Assembly: GCF_006442815.1 (NCBI RefSeq)
Contig: NZ_VFVL01000021.1
Location: 43,003-107,002 of the forward strand
Direction: 5' to 3'
Length of the DNA: 64,000 nt
Source: Mesorhizobium sp. B2-4-3
GTDB lineage: Bacteria > Pseudomonadota > Alphaproteobacteria > Rhizobiales > Rhizobiaceae
The position numbers were made by a program, and so were the translations under genes. Positions 8,825-17,352 of the stretch are shown piece after piece. The notes below the pieces were generated by a model. It was given only the letters and a program-made list of their open reading frames with translations, searched no databases and was not told the DNA's origin. Positions within the stretch are counted from its first letter, which is position 1; each line of letters begins with the position of its first letter.

Positions 8825-9952
8825 ATGGCGGGACCGCGACTGGACGAGGCCGCGCAGGCGGCGCTTGATCGCCGTTTCATGGCCGCGGCCATCAGGTTGT
8901 CGCGCCGCAATGCCGGCCGCACCTCCACCAATCCCTCCGTCGGCACCATCATCGTGCGCGACGACGGCGCTGGACCGATGATCGTCGGCACCGGCGTGAC
9001 GGCCGTGGGCGGCCGGCCGCATGCCGAGACCGAAGCGCTGGCCGAGGCCGGCGAGCTCGCGCGTGGCGCCACCGCTTACGTCACCTTGGAGCCCTGCGCC
9101 CATCACGGCCGCACGCCGCCTTGCGCCAACGCGCTGGTCAATGCCGGCATCGCGCGCGTCGTCGGCGCGGCGAGCGATCCCGACCCGCGCGTCTCCGGCA
9201 AGGGCTACGCCATCCTGCGCGCCGCCGGTGTCGAGGTGGTGGAGAAAGTGCTGGCCGCCGAGGCCGCCGAGCAGATGGCCGGCTATCTGACTCGCTCTCT
9301 GAAGAAGCGCCCGGAAGTAACTCTGAAGCTTGCGCTTTCGAGCGACGGCAAGATCGGCCGCAAAGGCGCGGGCCAGGTCGCCATCACTGGCGAGATCGCA
9401 CGGCGCGATGTCTATCTGATGCGCGCCGAGTCCGACGCCATCCTGGTCGGCATCGGCACCGCGCTGGAGGACGACCCGGCGCTGACCGTGCGCCTGCCGG
9501 GATTGGAGAACCGTTCGCCGGCGCGCATCATCCTCGATCGGCAGATCCGGCTGCCGGAGACTTCCAAGCTCATTTCCGGCGTCGATCGCGTGCCGCTCTA
9601 TGTCGCCGCGTGCTTGGAGGCCGACCCGCACCGGCGGGCGGCGCTCGAACGCGCAGGCGTGCGCTTCATCGGCACCGAAACCCATGATGGCGTCGTCGCC
9701 TTGCCGGAATTGCTGGAAGACCTTGCCGCGCTTGGCATGGCAAGCGTTTTGGTCGAAGGCGGCGCCAGGGTGGCCAAGGCCTTCCTGGAGGAAGACCTGG
9801 TCGACCGCATTGTCCTGTTCCAGGGCCCGGACGCTATTGGCGAAGACGGTATTGCATCGCCCATCGACGCCGACCATATCCCGGTAGGTTTCCGCAAAAT
9901 GCGTGACATGCGCTTCGGCGAGGACAGTTACGCCGAATGGGTAAGACCATGA
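8825..9952 (+). CDS. ribD: Bifunctional riboflavin deaminase/reductase RibD
   Basis: A 375-residue enzyme for the second and third steps of riboflavin synthesis: deamination of the pyrimidine, then reduction of the ribosyl side chain. The zinc deaminase domain (1-150) has HAETEA with His66 and Glu68 and the PCAHHGRTPPC motif with Cys91 and Cys100. The reductase domain occupies about 155-370. The final residues and the stop (ACCATGA) fall inside a repeat of the GCATGATC type. So the natural C-terminus may have been altered by that repeat. Confidence 0.95.
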   Translation: MAGPRLDEAAQAALDRRFMAAAIRLSRRNAGRTSTNPSVGTIIVRDDGAGPMIVGTGVTAVGGRPHAETEALAEAGELARGATAYVTLEPCAHHGRTPPCANALVNAGIARVVGAASDPDPRVSGKGYAILRAAGVEVVEKVLAAEAAEQMAGYLTRSLKKRPEVTLKLALSSDGKIGRKGAGQVAITGEIARRDVYLMRAESDAILVGIGTALEDDPALTVRLPGLENRSPARIILDRQIRLPETSKLISGVDRVPLYVAACLEADPHRRAALERAGVRFIGTETHDGVVALPELLEDLAALGMASVLVEGGARVAKAFLEEDLVDRIVLFQGPDAIGEDGIASPIDADHIPVGFRKMRDMRFGEDSYAEWVRP

Positions 9953-9994
9953 TCCCAGAAAGTGGGAACCGGTTTTTTGGATCAGATCACGGTC
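9944..9994. repeat. AGAGCATGATC-type repeat between ribD and ribE
   Basis: It runs from AGACCATGATCCCAGAAAG through GGGAACCGGTTTTTTGGATC to GATCACGGTC. Its two ends pair (GACCATGATC / GATCACGGTC). It supplies the ribD stop codon and fills nearly all of the short ribD-ribE spacer. Confidence 0.65.
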
Positions 9995-10014
9995 AAAACG
10001 AAAGACACTCTCTG

Positions 10015-10632
10015 ATGTTTACGGGAATTGTCACCGATGTGGGCACCGTTGCCAGCGTGAAGCCGCTCGCCGAAGGCATCGGCCTGCGCATCGACACCGT
10101 TTACGACCCCGAGACCATCACCATCGGCGCCTCGATTTCCTGCGGCGGCGTCTGCCTCACGGTCACAGCGCTCCCGGAACATGGCTCCAACGCGCGCTGG
10201 TTCGAGGTCGAGGCCTGGGAGGAGGCGCTGAGGCTCACTACGGCATCCAGCTGGAAATCCGGCACCAGGATCAATCTCGAACGCGCGCTGAAGATCGGCG
10301 ACGAGCTCGGCGGCCACATCGTCTCCGGCCATGTCGACGGCACCGCCGAAATCGTCGAGCGCAAGGACGAGGGCGATGCCGTTCGCTTCACGCTGGAGGC
10401 GCCGCGCCATCTTGCAAAATTCATCGCGCCCAAAGGTTCGGTCGCGCTCGACGGCACCTCGCTGACGGTCAACAAGGTCGAAGGCACCCGCTTCGACGTG
10501 CTTCTGATCCATCACTCGCTGAGCGTCACCACCTGGGGCGAACGCCAGGCCGGCGACCGCGTCAACATCGAGATCGACACCATGGCCCGCTACGCCGCGC
10601 GCCTGGCGGAGGCGGCGAAAGAGGGGCTTTGA
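10015..10632 (+). CDS. ribE: Riboflavin synthase alpha subunit
   Basis: A 205-residue enzyme that converts two lumazines into riboflavin. It begins with the family signature MFTGIV at 10015, which fixes the start. Two homologous lumazine-binding barrels are visible: residues 1-97, and 98-200 beginning HIVSGHVDGTAE. It follows ribD after a repeat and precedes the toxin-antitoxin insertion. The gene is called ribE in some systems and ribC in others. Confidence 0.95.
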   Translation: MFTGIVTDVGTVASVKPLAEGIGLRIDTVYDPETITIGASISCGGVCLTVTALPEHGSNARWFEVEAWEEALRLTTASSWKSGTRINLERALKIGDELGGHIVSGHVDGTAEIVERKDEGDAVRFTLEAPRHLAKFIAPKGSVALDGTSLTVNKVEGTRFDVLLIHHSLSVTTWGERQAGDRVNIEIDTMARYAARLAEAAKEGL

Positions 10633-10688
10633 AACAAGCTTTGAAGTTGCCGGCCACTGGCCGTACATTGTCTTCAGGAGATACGACG

Positions 10689-10988
10689 ATGACGGTACAT
10701 GCCCATCCACCTCGCAATCGCGCCCGTGGTGAACGCCTGGAAGCTCGCATCACTGCGGATCAGAAGAGCCTGATTGAGCGTGCTGCGGCGCTGCAAGGCC
10801 GCACCGTGACTGACTTCGTGCTGAGCAGCGTCCAAGAGGCTGCCCGCCGGGCCATCGAAGAGCACCAGCGCCTTGAACTATCTGTCCGCGATAGCAGGGC
10901 ATTCGTAGATGCTCTACTTAATCCGGAACCAGTGAACGATCGCCTGCGCGATACGGTGCGTCGGTATCGCCAAGCCACTTGCATCTGA
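10689..10988 (+). CDS. DUF1778 (TacA-like) antitoxin
   Basis: A 99-residue ribbon-helix-helix antitoxin of the DUF1778 family. Residues 10-50 (GERLEARITADQKSLIERAA then LQGRTVTDFVLSS) are the DNA-binding fold. The C-terminal tail (residues 60-99), with LSVRDSRAFVDALLNP, would wrap and neutralise the toxin. The ATG at 10689 is preceded by AGGAG at 10676-10680, a better start than upstream codons. It is translated together with the overlapping GNAT toxin gene and presumably represses the pair. Confidence 0.88.
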   Translation: MTVHAHPPRNRARGERLEARITADQKSLIERAAALQGRTVTDFVLSSVQEAARRAIEEHQRLELSVRDSRAFVDALLNPEPVNDRLRDTVRRYRQATCI

Positions 10989-11503
10989 GGGTGACGGGCT
11001 CGATCGAGGCCTCTTTGCGAGTTGAGGTGCTCGGTTCGCAGCACGACAGAAACTCGTTCGAATGCGACGTAGAGCCACTTGATCGATATCTTCGAATGCA
11101 GGCCGGACAAGACGCTCGCAAGAACATTGCAGCACCGTTCGTGCTGGTCATGCCGGACGGTGCTATTGCAGGCTACTACACCCTCTCATCGACTGCGGTG
11201 AGTGTCGGCGAATGGCCTATTGAGACGGTCCGCAAGCTGCCGCGTTATCCGCTGATTCCGGCGACGCGGCTCGGCCGTCTGGCAGTCGATCGACGGCATC
11301 AGGGCAGGGGCTATGGCCGATACCTCCTGGCAGATGCCCTGCTTCGATCTCTCCGCAGTGAGATTGCTGCGTTTGCGGTAATCGTCAACGCAAAGGATGA
11401 CAACGCGTGCCGGTTCTATGAGCGGGAAAGTTTTTTGCCATTTCCGGATCAGCCGATGAAACTATTTAGGCCGATGGCCGATATCGCGGAACTGTTCAGA
11501 TGA
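10979..11503 (+). CDS. GNAT-family toxin (TacT-like tRNA acetyltransferase)
   Basis: A 174-residue acetyltransferase matching toxins that acetylate aminoacyl-tRNA and stop translation. Visible features are the N-terminal FECDVEPLDRYLRMQAGQD stretch typical of DUF1778-paired toxins, the acetyl-CoA loop RRHQGRGYGRYLL (residues about 105-117) and the ACRFYER element with a likely catalytic Tyr. The frame opens at TTG 10979. GTG at 10991, just after the antitoxin stop, is an equally likely start. Its stop overlaps the start of a third small gene (ATGA). Confidence 0.85.
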   Translation: MHLRVTGSIEASLRVEVLGSQHDRNSFECDVEPLDRYLRMQAGQDARKNIAAPFVLVMPDGAIAGYYTLSSTAVSVGEWPIETVRKLPRYPLIPATRLGRLAVDRRHQGRGYGRYLLADALLRSLRSEIAAFAVIVNAKDDNACRFYERESFLPFPDQPMKLFRPMADIAELFR

Positions 11504-11676
11504 GAAAGGGAACTCCAACGGAGAATGAGAATTCCAGGCTCAAAGAACGGCTGACCCGCGAAGCAATGGCCGATGTGGATGCCGGCCGTGTGGTGGATCA
11601 TGAAGCCGTTCTTGTCTGGGCTGAAAGCCTGGGTACCGGCTGTCCGCTTCCACCGCCTCGGATAAAGATGCGATAG
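11500..11676 (+). CDS. 58-residue small protein, antitoxin-like
   Basis: The ATG at 11500 overlaps the toxin stop as ATGA, and the frame runs 58 codons to TAG at 11674. The protein (MRKGTPTENENSRLKERL, then TREAMADVDAGRVVDHEAVL, VWAESLG) resembles short antitoxins of ParD/StbD-like modules that carry a D(A/T)GRVxDHxAVxxWAxSL tail. No partner toxin of that class follows; ribH begins 82 bases later. It could be an orphan antitoxin or a third component of the DUF1778-GNAT operon. The family assignment is tentative. Confidence 0.5.
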   Translation: MRKGTPTENENSRLKERLTREAMADVDAGRVVDHEAVLVWAESLGTGCPLPPPRIKMR

Positions 11677-11758
11677 ACCAGGCGGCACCCCCGCCAATCT
11701 TCCGCTTGCGATAAACCTGGCTTCGGCCTAAGTCACCGGCAACCCCCCGGAGACTTTT

Positions 11759-12253
11759 ATGGCAGGCACATCCCAACACGGCAAAGCGTTCATTCGCCCG
11801 AAGGCGAAGGCGCATCTGCTCATTGTCGAAGCGCGCTTTCACGACGATCTCGCCGACGCGCTGCTCGAAGGTGCGACCGGCGCGCTCGACGAGGCTGGCG
11901 CCACCTATGACGTCGTCACGGTTCCTGGCTCGCTCGAAATACCTGCTGTCATCACCTTCGCGCTCGATGGCGCGGCCGAAGGCGGCACGCATTACGACGG
12001 TTTTGTCGCGCTAGGAACCGTCGTCCGCGGCGACACCTATCATTTCGACATCGTCGCCAATGAATCGAGCCGCGCGCTGATGGACCTTTCGGTGCAGGAG
12101 GCGATCGCGATCGGCAACGGCATTCTGACCACCGAGAACGACGCGCAGGCATGGGCGCGCGCGCGCAAGACCGAAGGCGACAAGGGCGGCTTCGCCGCGC
12201 GTGCGGCGCTGACCATGATCGCGCTCAAAGAGAAACTCGGAGCCCAATCGTGA
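11759..12253 (+). CDS. ribH: 6,7-dimethyl-8-ribityllumazine synthase
   Basis: A 164-residue enzyme that condenses the ribityl-uracil intermediate with 3,4-dihydroxybutanone phosphate to make the lumazine used by RibE. Visible motifs are EARFHDDLADALL, the VPGSLEIP substrate loop (residues 56-63), and the VALGTVVRGDTYHFD stretch with the catalytic His. It forms icosahedral or decameric shells in known homologues. Its stop overlaps the nusB start (GTGA), so the two are translationally coupled. It is separated from ribE by the toxin-antitoxin insertion. Confidence 0.96.
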   Translation: MAGTSQHGKAFIRPKAKAHLLIVEARFHDDLADALLEGATGALDEAGATYDVVTVPGSLEIPAVITFALDGAAEGGTHYDGFVALGTVVRGDTYHFDIVANESSRALMDLSVQEAIAIGNGILTTENDAQAWARARKTEGDKGGFAARAALTMIALKEKLGAQS

Positions 12254-12744
12254 GCGATCCCGCCTCGACCGGAGCGGTGCGCCACGCCAACAAGCGCGGC
12301 GCCGCCCGTCTTGCCGCCGTCCAGGCGCTCTATCAGATGGACGTGTCCGGCAGCGGCGTCTTCGAGATCACGGCCGAATACGAAACCTTCCGCCTCGGCA
12401 AGGAGGTCGATGGCGCGCTCTATCGCGAGGCCGACGCGCAATGGTTCCGCGCCATCCTGACCGGCGTCGTCGAGAACCAGAAGACCATCGATCCCGTCAT
12501 CCGCCAGGCACTGACCGAGGATTGGCCGCTGTCGCGGCTGGATTCGACGCTGCGCGCCATTCTGCGCGCCGGCGTCTATGAATTGATGAAGCGCGAGGAT
12601 GTGCCGGTGGCCGTCATCGTCTCCGAATATGTCGACATCGCCAAGGCGTTCTACGAGGAAGACGAGCCGAAGCTGGTCAACGCCGTCCTCGATCGCGTCT
12701 CGCGCCGGGTACGCGGCGAGGGGCGCGGCAAGGACGCTTCGTGA
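12250..12744 (+). CDS. nusB: Transcription antitermination factor NusB
   Basis: A 164-residue all-helical RNA-binding factor. With NusE (S10) it binds boxA and supports rRNA transcription. The N-terminal arginine-rich RGAARLAAVQALYQMD motif and the late LRAILRAGVYELM and EYVDIAKAFYEEDEPKLVNAVLD stretches are typical. It starts at GTG 12250, inside the ribH stop, and ends in a GTGA overlap with the next gene. ribH-nusB linkage is widespread. Confidence 0.95.
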   Translation: MSDPASTGAVRHANKRGAARLAAVQALYQMDVSGSGVFEITAEYETFRLGKEVDGALYREADAQWFRAILTGVVENQKTIDPVIRQALTEDWPLSRLDSTLRAILRAGVYELMKREDVPVAVIVSEYVDIAKAFYEEDEPKLVNAVLDRVSRRVRGEGRGKDAS

Positions 12745-13964
12745 CAGCCGCAACGGCCGCGGTCGCCGAGACCGGCAGGGAAGGACGTCGCACCGCGGTG
12801 CTGCTTGCCGCCGCGCAGGCGATCGTCGGTTCGGCCGCGCCGATCGCCATTTCGCTCGGCGCGCTTGCCGGTCAATATTTGCTCGGCCCGGACAAGTCGC
12901 TGGCGACGGCGCCGGTCACCGGCTTCAATCTTGGGGTGGCGCTCGGCGCCTTGCCGGCCGCCGCCATCATCCGCCGCCTCGGCCATCGCGGCGGCTTCAT
13001 GATCGGCACGATCGTCACCGCGCTCGGCGGCCTGATCGCAACGCTCGCGCTCTATCAGGCGAGCTTCTGGCTGTTCGCCTTCGGCCTTTGCGTCATCGGT
13101 GTCGGCGGCGCCTTCGTCCAGCAGTTCCGCTTCGCCGCCGCGGACAACGCGCCGCCCGAATTCAAGGCGCGCGCCATCTCCTTTGTGCTGGCGGGCGGCA
13201 TCATCACCGCCGTGCTCGGGCCGCAGATCGTCATCTACACACGCGAGTTGCTGGCTCCGGTGATGTTTGCCGGGTCCTTCGTCTCGATCCTGCCCTTGGC
13301 GGCGGTTGGTGCGCTCGTCTTGTCGTTCCTGCGGGTTTCCTCCCGCACGGACGCCGTCACTGAAACCACCGCAAGCGATGCCCGCCCACTGATCGAAATC
13401 GTCACCCAGCCGCGTTTCGTCGCCGCGTTGTTCTGCACCGTCGGCAGCTACGCGCTGATGAGCTTCGTCATGACCGGCGCGCCGCTCGCCATGGTCGGCT
13501 GCGGCCTGTCGGAAGACAATGCCACGCTTGGCATTTCCTGGCACGTCATGGCCATGTTCGGGCCGAGCTTCTTCACCGGTTCGCTGATCCATCGCTTCGG
13601 CGCCGAGCGCATCGTCGCCACTGGCCTTGTCCTTCTGATCGGCTGCGGCGCCGTGGCGCTTTCCGGCTTGGCGCTGTGGCAGTTCTGGACGGCGCTGATC
13701 CTGCTCGGGCTGGGCTGGAATTTCGGTTTCATCGGCGCCACGTCGATGGTCGCCGCCAGCTATCGGCCTTCCGAGAAGAGCAAGGTCCAGGGTTTCCACG
13801 ACTTTGTTCTGTTCGGCTCCGTTGCCTTTTCCTCGCTGATGTCGGGTGCGATCTACAATGCGTGGGGTTGGACCATGCTGAACTGGATCGTCTTCCCGGT
13901 CGTCGCGCTCTGCTTCCTGGCGCTTGGCACGCTCAAGCTGCGGGGCTTGCGTGCCGCCAACTGA
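12741..13964 (+). CDS. MFS transporter
   Basis: A 407-residue inner-membrane permease with about 12 hydrophobic helices. The order of short Arg-rich loops (IIRRLGHRGG after helix 2-3) marks the major facilitator fold. It starts at GTG 12741 overlapping the nusB stop, so it is the last gene of the ribH-nusB unit. No substrate can be named. A riboflavin link is only positional. Rhizobia have a similar MFS gene after nusB, as I recall. Confidence 0.8.
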   Translation: MTAATAAVAETGREGRRTAVLLAAAQAIVGSAAPIAISLGALAGQYLLGPDKSLATAPVTGFNLGVALGALPAAAIIRRLGHRGGFMIGTIVTALGGLIATLALYQASFWLFAFGLCVIGVGGAFVQQFRFAAADNAPPEFKARAISFVLAGGIITAVLGPQIVIYTRELLAPVMFAGSFVSILPLAAVGALVLSFLRVSSRTDAVTETTASDARPLIEIVTQPRFVAALFCTVGSYALMSFVMTGAPLAMVGCGLSEDNATLGISWHVMAMFGPSFFTGSLIHRFGAERIVATGLVLLIGCGAVALSGLALWQFWTALILLGLGWNFGFIGATSMVAASYRPSEKSKVQGFHDFVLFGSVAFSSLMSGAIYNAWGWTMLNWIVFPVVALCFLALGTLKLRGLRAAN

Positions 13965-14123
13965 CATTACGCTGTCGGGACCTGGCCGGAGATCGGCCTC
14001 GCGCGGGGAACAAAAATATTGCGCTGATCCCCCCAGTTATGAAACCGTATACCCCGACTGGCCGTTATAGCCGTGTTCATATGCGGTCACCGGGTTCTCG
14101 GTTCATAGCAAGGGATTTTCACA

Positions 14124-15035
14124 ATGTTTTCAATCGGAAAGCTCGCCGTAGCGGCCATCGCGCTCGGCCTTGCCACCGCCTCGGCCAACGCCCAGGTGGT
14201 CGTCTCCTCGAAGATCGACACGGAAGGCGGGGTGCTGGGCAACATCATCCAGCTCGTGCTCAACGCCAACAACATCAAGACGACCGACCGCATCCAGCTT
14301 GGTGCGACGCCGGTGGTGCGCAAGGCGATCACCGCCGGCGAGATCGACATCTATCCCGAATACACCGGCAATGCCGCCTTCTTCTTCCAGAAGGCCGATG
14401 ATCCGGTCTGGAAGGACGCCGCCAAGGCTTACGAAACCGCCAAGAAGCTGGACTACGATGCCAACAAGATCGTCTGGCTGTCGCCGTCGCCGGCCAACAA
14501 CACCTGGGCGATCGCGCTGCGCAAGGAAGTGGCCGACGAGAACAAGCTCGTCACGCTTTCGGACTTCGGCAAATACGTCGCGGGCGGCGGCAAGGTGGTG
14601 CTCGCGGCTTCGTCCGAGTTCGTCAATTCGGCCGCCGCGCTTCCGGCCTTCCAGACGACCTACGGCTTCACGTTGAAGCCCGATCAGCTGATCACGCTCT
14701 CCGGTGGCGATACCGCGGCGACCATCGCAGCCGCCGCCAACCAGACCAACGGCGCCAACGCCGCCATGGTCTATGGTACCGATGGCGGCATCCAGCCTTC
14801 AGGCCTCGTCGTGCTCGAGGACGACAAGGCTGTGCAGCCCGTCTATCAGCCCGCGCCCATCATCCGCGAGGAGGTCCTGAAGCAACACCCCGAAATCGAG
14901 GCGCTGCTGAAGCCGGTTTTCGCCAAGCTCGATCTCGTCACGCTGCAGGAGCTCAACGGCCGCGTGCAGCTGGGCGGTGAGCCCGCCAAGGGCGTGGCGG
15001 AGGACTTTTTGAAGAAGAACGGGTTTCTGAAGTAG
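14124..15035 (+). CDS. osmF: Osmoprotectant ABC transporter, substrate-binding protein (OsmF/YehZ type)
   Basis: A 303-residue periplasmic binding protein with a signal peptide (1-23, ASANAQ). The mature sequence has the OpuAC/ProX-like features of the YehZ group: ATPVVRKAITAGEIDIYPEYTG near residues 60-80 and the acidic NPxx-type C-terminal lobe. It feeds the downstream permease-ATPase-permease set for glycine betaine or a related compatible solute. It is separated from them by a 40-bp perfect inverted repeat, which likely keeps its transcript more abundant. Confidence 0.88.
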   Translation: MFSIGKLAVAAIALGLATASANAQVVVSSKIDTEGGVLGNIIQLVLNANNIKTTDRIQLGATPVVRKAITAGEIDIYPEYTGNAAFFFQKADDPVWKDAAKAYETAKKLDYDANKIVWLSPSPANNTWAIALRKEVADENKLVTLSDFGKYVAGGGKVVLAASSEFVNSAAALPAFQTTYGFTLKPDQLITLSGGDTAATIAAAANQTNGANAAMVYGTDGGIQPSGLVVLEDDKAVQPVYQPAPIIREEVLKQHPEIEALLKPVFAKLDLVTLQELNGRVQLGGEPAKGVAEDFLKKNGFLK

Positions 15036-15067
15036 CAGCAGGCGCGTCGAAGAAACGCGACGCCGGT

Positions 15068-15237
15068 GCGAGGCGCCCCCCTCTGTCCTGCCGGACATCT
15101 CCCCCACAAGGGGGGAGATTGGCAGCTTCGTCGCCGGCGCTCTTCTTGCCACGTTGGGGATTGGCGAAAGCCTGGGCGACATCTGATCTCCCCCCAAGTG
15201 GGGGAGATGTCCGGCAGGACAGAGGGGGGCGCCTCGC
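15068..15237. repeat. CTCCCCC/GGGGGAG repeat pair forming a 40-bp perfect inverted repeat
   Basis: The left arm (15068-15107) begins GCGAGGCGCCCCCCTCTGTC and the right arm (15198-15237) is its exact reverse complement. They flank a 90-base centre that carries an internal CCCCCACAAGGGGGG hairpin and a second one near 15188. It fills the whole spacer between osmF and the first permease gene. Related units occur at 34710-34840 and 63626-63770. Confidence 0.92.
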
Positions 15238-15250
15238 GCAAACGCTCCTC

Positions 15251-16417
15251 ATGACCCTCCGTTTCGACAAGCTCGGCGTCGTGATCGCGGCGATCGTGGC
15301 CTATGCCGCGTTCCTCGCACCGTTCGCCACCTTTCGCGCCAACCGCATCGTGCCCGGACAGGCGCGCCCGATCCTCGAAGCGCTGCCGCCGACGCTTGGT
15401 ATGTTGTTGCTCGCCATCGTCATTGTTGGTGGCATCATTGCCTTGCTCAGGACGCCGCTGATCCTCAGGCTGGCCGCCAGCATCGTGGCGCTGGCCGCAC
15501 TCGCGGTCCTCATCGGTGTCGCCGGCAGTTTCCTGACACCGGCCGGCAACACCTTCGCCCGCGTCGCCCCAGCGTCCGGTTTCTGGCTGCTGATCTTTGC
15601 CTTCACTCTGCTCCTCGCCGATGTGCTGACCAGGCTGAACCTTTCGCCCTGGTCACGCGTAGGGGTTCTGATCATTGCCGCTTTAGCCATCGCCGTGCTG
15701 CTCATCTCGGGAAGCTGGGACAGCCTTTCCATCCTCAAGGAATACGCCGGCCGCGCCGACAGTTTCTGGGCCGAGGCTTCCAAGCACGTCACGCTGGCGC
15801 TTGGCTCGCTGGCCGGTGCGGTAGTGGTCGGGATACCGCTCGGCATCCTTTGCCACCGCGTCGACAAACTGCGGGCAGGCGTCCTCAATGTGCTCAACAT
15901 CATCCAGACCATTCCGTCGATCGCGCTCTTTGGCCTTCTGATCGCGCCGCTCGGCTGGGTCGCCCTGCACGTGCCGGGTGCCGCCGCGGTCGGCATCAGG
16001 GGCATCGGTACCGCGCCGGCTTTTGTCGCCCTCTTCCTCTATTCGCTGCTGCCGGTGGTGGCCAACACCGTGGTCGGACTCGCCGGCGTGCCACGCGCCG
16101 CCAACGACGCCGCGCGCGGCATGGGCATGACCGATCGCCAGCGCCTGTTCGATGTCGAGTTCCCGCTCGCCTTTCCGGTGATCCTGACCGGCATTCGTAT
16201 CGTGCTGGTGCAGAATATCGGCCTCGCCACCATCGCCGCGCTGATCGGCGGCGGCGGCTTCGGCGTGTTTGTTTTCCAGGGTGTCGGCCAGACGGCGATG
16301 GACCTCGTGCTGCTCGGCGCGCTGCCGACCGTGGCGCTGGCCTTTGCCGCGGCCATCATCCTCGACGCGGTCATCGAAATGGCCGCCACCAGGCGCAGGG
16401 CAGTTGAAACGGCATGA
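15251..16417 (+). CDS. yehY: Osmoprotectant ABC transporter permease (YehY type)
   Basis: A 388-residue inner-membrane permease. The ATG at 15251 (MTLRFDKLGVVIAAIVAYAA) lies just outside the repeat. The frame is open through the repeat but that part is not likely translated. Residues 1-150 add four or five extra helices. The C-terminal 200 residues are the BPD_transp_1 fold with the EAA-loop (GVPRAANDAARGMGMTDRQRLF, residues about 277-298). It ends in an ATGA overlap with the ATPase gene. Confidence 0.87.
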   Translation: MTLRFDKLGVVIAAIVAYAAFLAPFATFRANRIVPGQARPILEALPPTLGMLLLAIVIVGGIIALLRTPLILRLAASIVALAALAVLIGVAGSFLTPAGNTFARVAPASGFWLLIFAFTLLLADVLTRLNLSPWSRVGVLIIAALAIAVLLISGSWDSLSILKEYAGRADSFWAEASKHVTLALGSLAGAVVVGIPLGILCHRVDKLRAGVLNVLNIIQTIPSIALFGLLIAPLGWVALHVPGAAAVGIRGIGTAPAFVALFLYSLLPVVANTVVGLAGVPRAANDAARGMGMTDRQRLFDVEFPLAFPVILTGIRIVLVQNIGLATIAALIGGGGFGVFVFQGVGQTAMDLVLLGALPTVALAFAAAIILDAVIEMAATRRRAVETA

Positions 16418-17352
16418 TCGAGATCGAAGGCATCACCAAGCGCTATGACCAGACGACGGTGGTCGACAATGTTTCGATGATCGTCGAACCCCGAACCATC
16501 GCCACCATTGTCGGCACATCAGGGTCCGGCAAGACGACGCTGCTCAGGATGATCAACCGGCTGGTCGAGCCGACCTCGGGCGTCATCAAGCTCGACGGCG
16601 CCGACAACCGCTCCGTGCCCGGTTATCAGCTGCGCCGCAGCATCGGCTACGCCATCCAGGGGCACGGCCTGTTTCCGCATCGCACGGTGGCGCAGAACAT
16701 CGCCACCGTGCCGCTGCTGCTCGGCTGGGACAGGGATCGCATCAAGGCGCGTGTCGACGAGCTGATGACACTCTACCAGCTCGACCCCCAGGCCTATGGA
16801 CCGCGCTACCCGCACGAGCTTTCCGGCGGCCAGCAGCAGCGCGTCGGCGTCGCCCGCGCTTTAGCCGCCGAGCCCAACGTGCTTTTGATGGATGAGCCCT
16901 TCGGCGCGCTCGACCCGATCATCCGCACCAAGGCGCAAGAGGATTTGCTTGCGATCCAGAAGCGTTTCGGCACCACCATCATCCTCGTTACCCACGACAT
17001 GGAAGAGGCTGTGCATCTGGGCGACAAGATTGCCGTGATGGATGCTGGCAAGCTGGTGCAATACGCCAAGCCGGCTGAAATCCTGGCGAGGCCAGCTAGC
17101 GATTTCGTCGAGACACTGGTCGGCGCCAGCGAAAGGCCGTTCCGGCTGCTGTCGCTGGGACCTGTGCGCGATGCCGTGGAGCCGGGCGGCGCCGAAGGCG
17201 AGGCGATCCCAGGCGAGGCCACGCAGCGCGACGCGCTGGCCGAGCTGTTGTGGTCGGGCCGCCCCGCGCTGCCGGTGAAGGACGCCGACGGCAGGCTCAT
17301 TGGTCGCGTCACCGTCGAAGGCTTGGTGAAACGCGCGGCGAGGCCGCAATGA
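16414..17352 (+). CDS. yehX: Osmoprotectant ABC transporter ATP-binding protein (YehX type)
   Basis: A 312-residue ATPase. Walker A is GTSGSGKTT (residues 34-42), the signature is LSGGQQQRVGVARALA (about 131-146), Walker B is VLLMDEPFGALD and the switch is TH. A C-terminal CBS-like part (about 265-305, RPALPVKDADGRLIGRVTVE) matches osmotically gated importers. It overlaps both neighbours by four bases, so the permease-ATPase-permease set is one translational unit. Confidence 0.92.
   Translation: MIEIEGITKRYDQTTVVDNVSMIVEPRTIATIVGTSGSGKTTLLRMINRLVEPTSGVIKLDGADNRSVPGYQLRRSIGYAIQGHGLFPHRTVAQNIATVPLLLGWDRDRIKARVDELMTLYQLDPQAYGPRYPHELSGGQQQRVGVARALAAEPNVLLMDEPFGALDPIIRTKAQEDLLAIQKRFGTTIILVTHDMEEAVHLGDKIAVMDAGKLVQYAKPAEILARPASDFVETLVGASERPFRLLSLGPVRDAVEPGGAEGEAIPGEATQRDALAELLWSGRPALPVKDADGRLIGRVTVEGLVKRAARPQ

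Noticed and set aside
15119..15250. Upstream start for the YehY permease within the repeat
   Set aside because: The extra residues are encoded by the palindromic repeat and lie before a proper ATG at 15251 with a typical membrane-protein N-terminus.
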